Of a stretch of DNA of 14,583 bases, positions 14,233-14,583 are shown piece by piece. The position numbers were made by a program, and so were the translations under genes. Under the pieces are notes generated by a model. It saw nothing but the letters and a program-made list of their open reading frames with translations. It did not search any database and was not told the origin of the DNA. The stretch is taken from positions 1 to 14,583 of the forward strand of contig JBFHRB010000055.1 in assembly GCA_041591915.1 (NCBI GenBank), written 5' to 3'. Numbering within the stretch: the stretch's first letter is position 1; each line of letters opens with the position of its first letter. Source of the DNA: JBFHRB01 sp041591915. Lineage in GTDB: Bacteria; Actinomycetota; Nitriliruptoria; Nitriliruptorales; Nitriliruptoraceae.

Positions 14233-14251
14233 TTCTGACGGAGTGTCAGAA
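14233..14251. promoter_or_regulatory. 19-bp palindromic operator in the divergent promoter region
   Basis: TTCTGACGGAGTGTCAGAA has perfect 7-bp arms around five bases. It lies 11 bases upstream of the large dehydrogenase start. A TAGAGT -10-like element (14256-14251, - strand) abuts it, so a bound regulator would block the start site. The size and form fit a TetR-family operator. It matches neither the KstR nor the KstR2 consensus. Confidence 0.55.
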
Positions 14252-14300
14252 CTCTAGTCGGGGGCGCCGGGTGGGCCGTAGCCGGGGCGGCCCGAAGGTC

Positions 14301-14327
14301 CTGACACCGGGGGGCCGCAACTACGCT
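14301..14327 (+). promoter_or_regulatory. Weak promoter candidate for the cyclase-family gene
   Basis: CTGACA (14301-14306) and TACGCT (14322-14327) are separated by 15 bases, which is shorter than ideal. They would start transcription about 30 bases before the GTG at 14365. The assignment is tentative. Confidence 0.25.
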
Positions 14328-14364
14328 CGCCCTGCCCACCGCCCCGCACCCATCGAGATGCCGC

Positions 14365-14583
14365 GTGCCCCTGCCGGACGAGTTCGTCGCGCTCGCGCGC
14401 GAGGTCAACAATTGGGGCCGCTGGGGCGAGGACGACGAGCGCGGGACGCTGAACCTCATCGACGACGCGGCCGTGCTGCGCGGTGTGGCCAGCGTCGTGA
14501 CGGGCGAGCGGTTCCTGCTCGCGATCCCGCTCGGCGAGGACGGCGTGCAGGCCGGGCTCATCCCGGGGCGCGACAACCCGGTC
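14365..14583 (+). CDS. Cyclase-family (KynB-like) protein, N-terminal part (runs off the right edge)
   Basis: An open frame from GTG 14365 to the window end gives 73 codons with no stop. The translation begins MPLPDEFVALAREVNNWGRW, followed by GEDDERGTLNLIDDAAVLRG. The NWGRWGEDDERGTLN block is characteristic of actinobacterial cyclase-family (Pfam Cyclase, kynurenine formamidase-like) metal-dependent hydrolases. The HxGTHxD metal motif of the family would come further on and is not in the window. The ribosome site is weak, and an out-of-frame ATG at 14358 is rejected because it loses this similarity. It is divergent from the dehydrogenase operon and shares its 143-base intergenic region, so the two are probably co-regulated. 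Such cyclases occur near acyl-CoA degradation clusters, where they may open rings or hydrolyse lactones; that role here is inferred. Confidence 0.8.
   Translation, partial: MPLPDEFVALAREVNNWGRWGEDDERGTLNLIDDAAVLRGVASVVTGERFLLAIPLGEDGVQAGLIPGRDNPV

Noticed and set aside
12164..14257. Long open frame on the + strand opposite both acyl-CoA dehydrogenase genes
   Set aside because: Low-complexity composition and no motifs. It is a mirror of high-GC third positions in two well-supported - strand genes.

Overview
The window is a very GC-rich stretch, with frequent GTG starts and strong GGAGG ribosome sites. Its gene families are those of lipid- and steroid-degrading Actinobacteria: an IpdF-like reductase, an HtdZ/NodN-like MaoC hydratase, paired acyl-CoA dehydrogenases, KstR-like and CRP-like operators. 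I would call it an actinobacterial chromosome. The class cannot be fixed from the sequence (a mycobacterium-related lineage or a deeper one such as Acidimicrobiia). I see no tRNA, rRNA, CRISPR array, transposase or phage gene.

Left region (1-1945): the tail of an acyl-CoA dehydrogenase on the + strand is followed by one lipoprotein gene (266-1768). That gene is enclosed by two inverted copies of a 72-bp repeat (157-228 and 1800-1871) and looks like a one-gene cassette with no visible transposase. A strong hairpin at 1895-1923 closes the next gene.

Middle region (1946-10396, all - strand): a luciferase-like (LLM) flavin oxidoreductase has its own promoter, with two palindromes of the KstR type upstream. 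Upstream of it lies a tightly coupled six-gene operon for a complex iron-sulfur molybdoenzyme. In transcription order it encodes a Tat-exported molybdopterin catalytic subunit, a four-cluster ferredoxin subunit, a ten-helix NrfD/HybB-type membrane subunit, a 74-aa two-helix membrane protein, a TorD-type chaperone, and an unusual 494-aa multi-cluster protein with HdrA-like and FrhD/MvhD-like parts. Most junctions are 4-8 bp overlaps. The operon promoter region carries a perfect TGTGA-N6-TCACA site. The catalytic subunit has a Cys molybdenum ligand, as in the polysulfide/thiosulfate/arsenate reductase branch. Its N-terminal cluster motif lacks the second cysteine (Gly instead).

Right region (10417-14583): a - strand operon of acyl-CoA dehydrogenase large subunit, small subunit, IpdF-like SDR, MaoC hydratase and a small carboxymuconolactone-decarboxylase-fold protein. 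It starts from a promoter region with a 19-bp palindrome. Divergent from it is the start of a cyclase-family gene that runs off the right end. This set fits degradation of a CoA-activated steroid-like or alicyclic acid: dehydrogenation by a heteromeric dehydrogenase, hydration, then oxidoreduction. The substrate of the molybdoenzyme cannot be told from sequence; the complex probably exchanges electrons between the quinone pool and a substrate on the outer face of the membrane.
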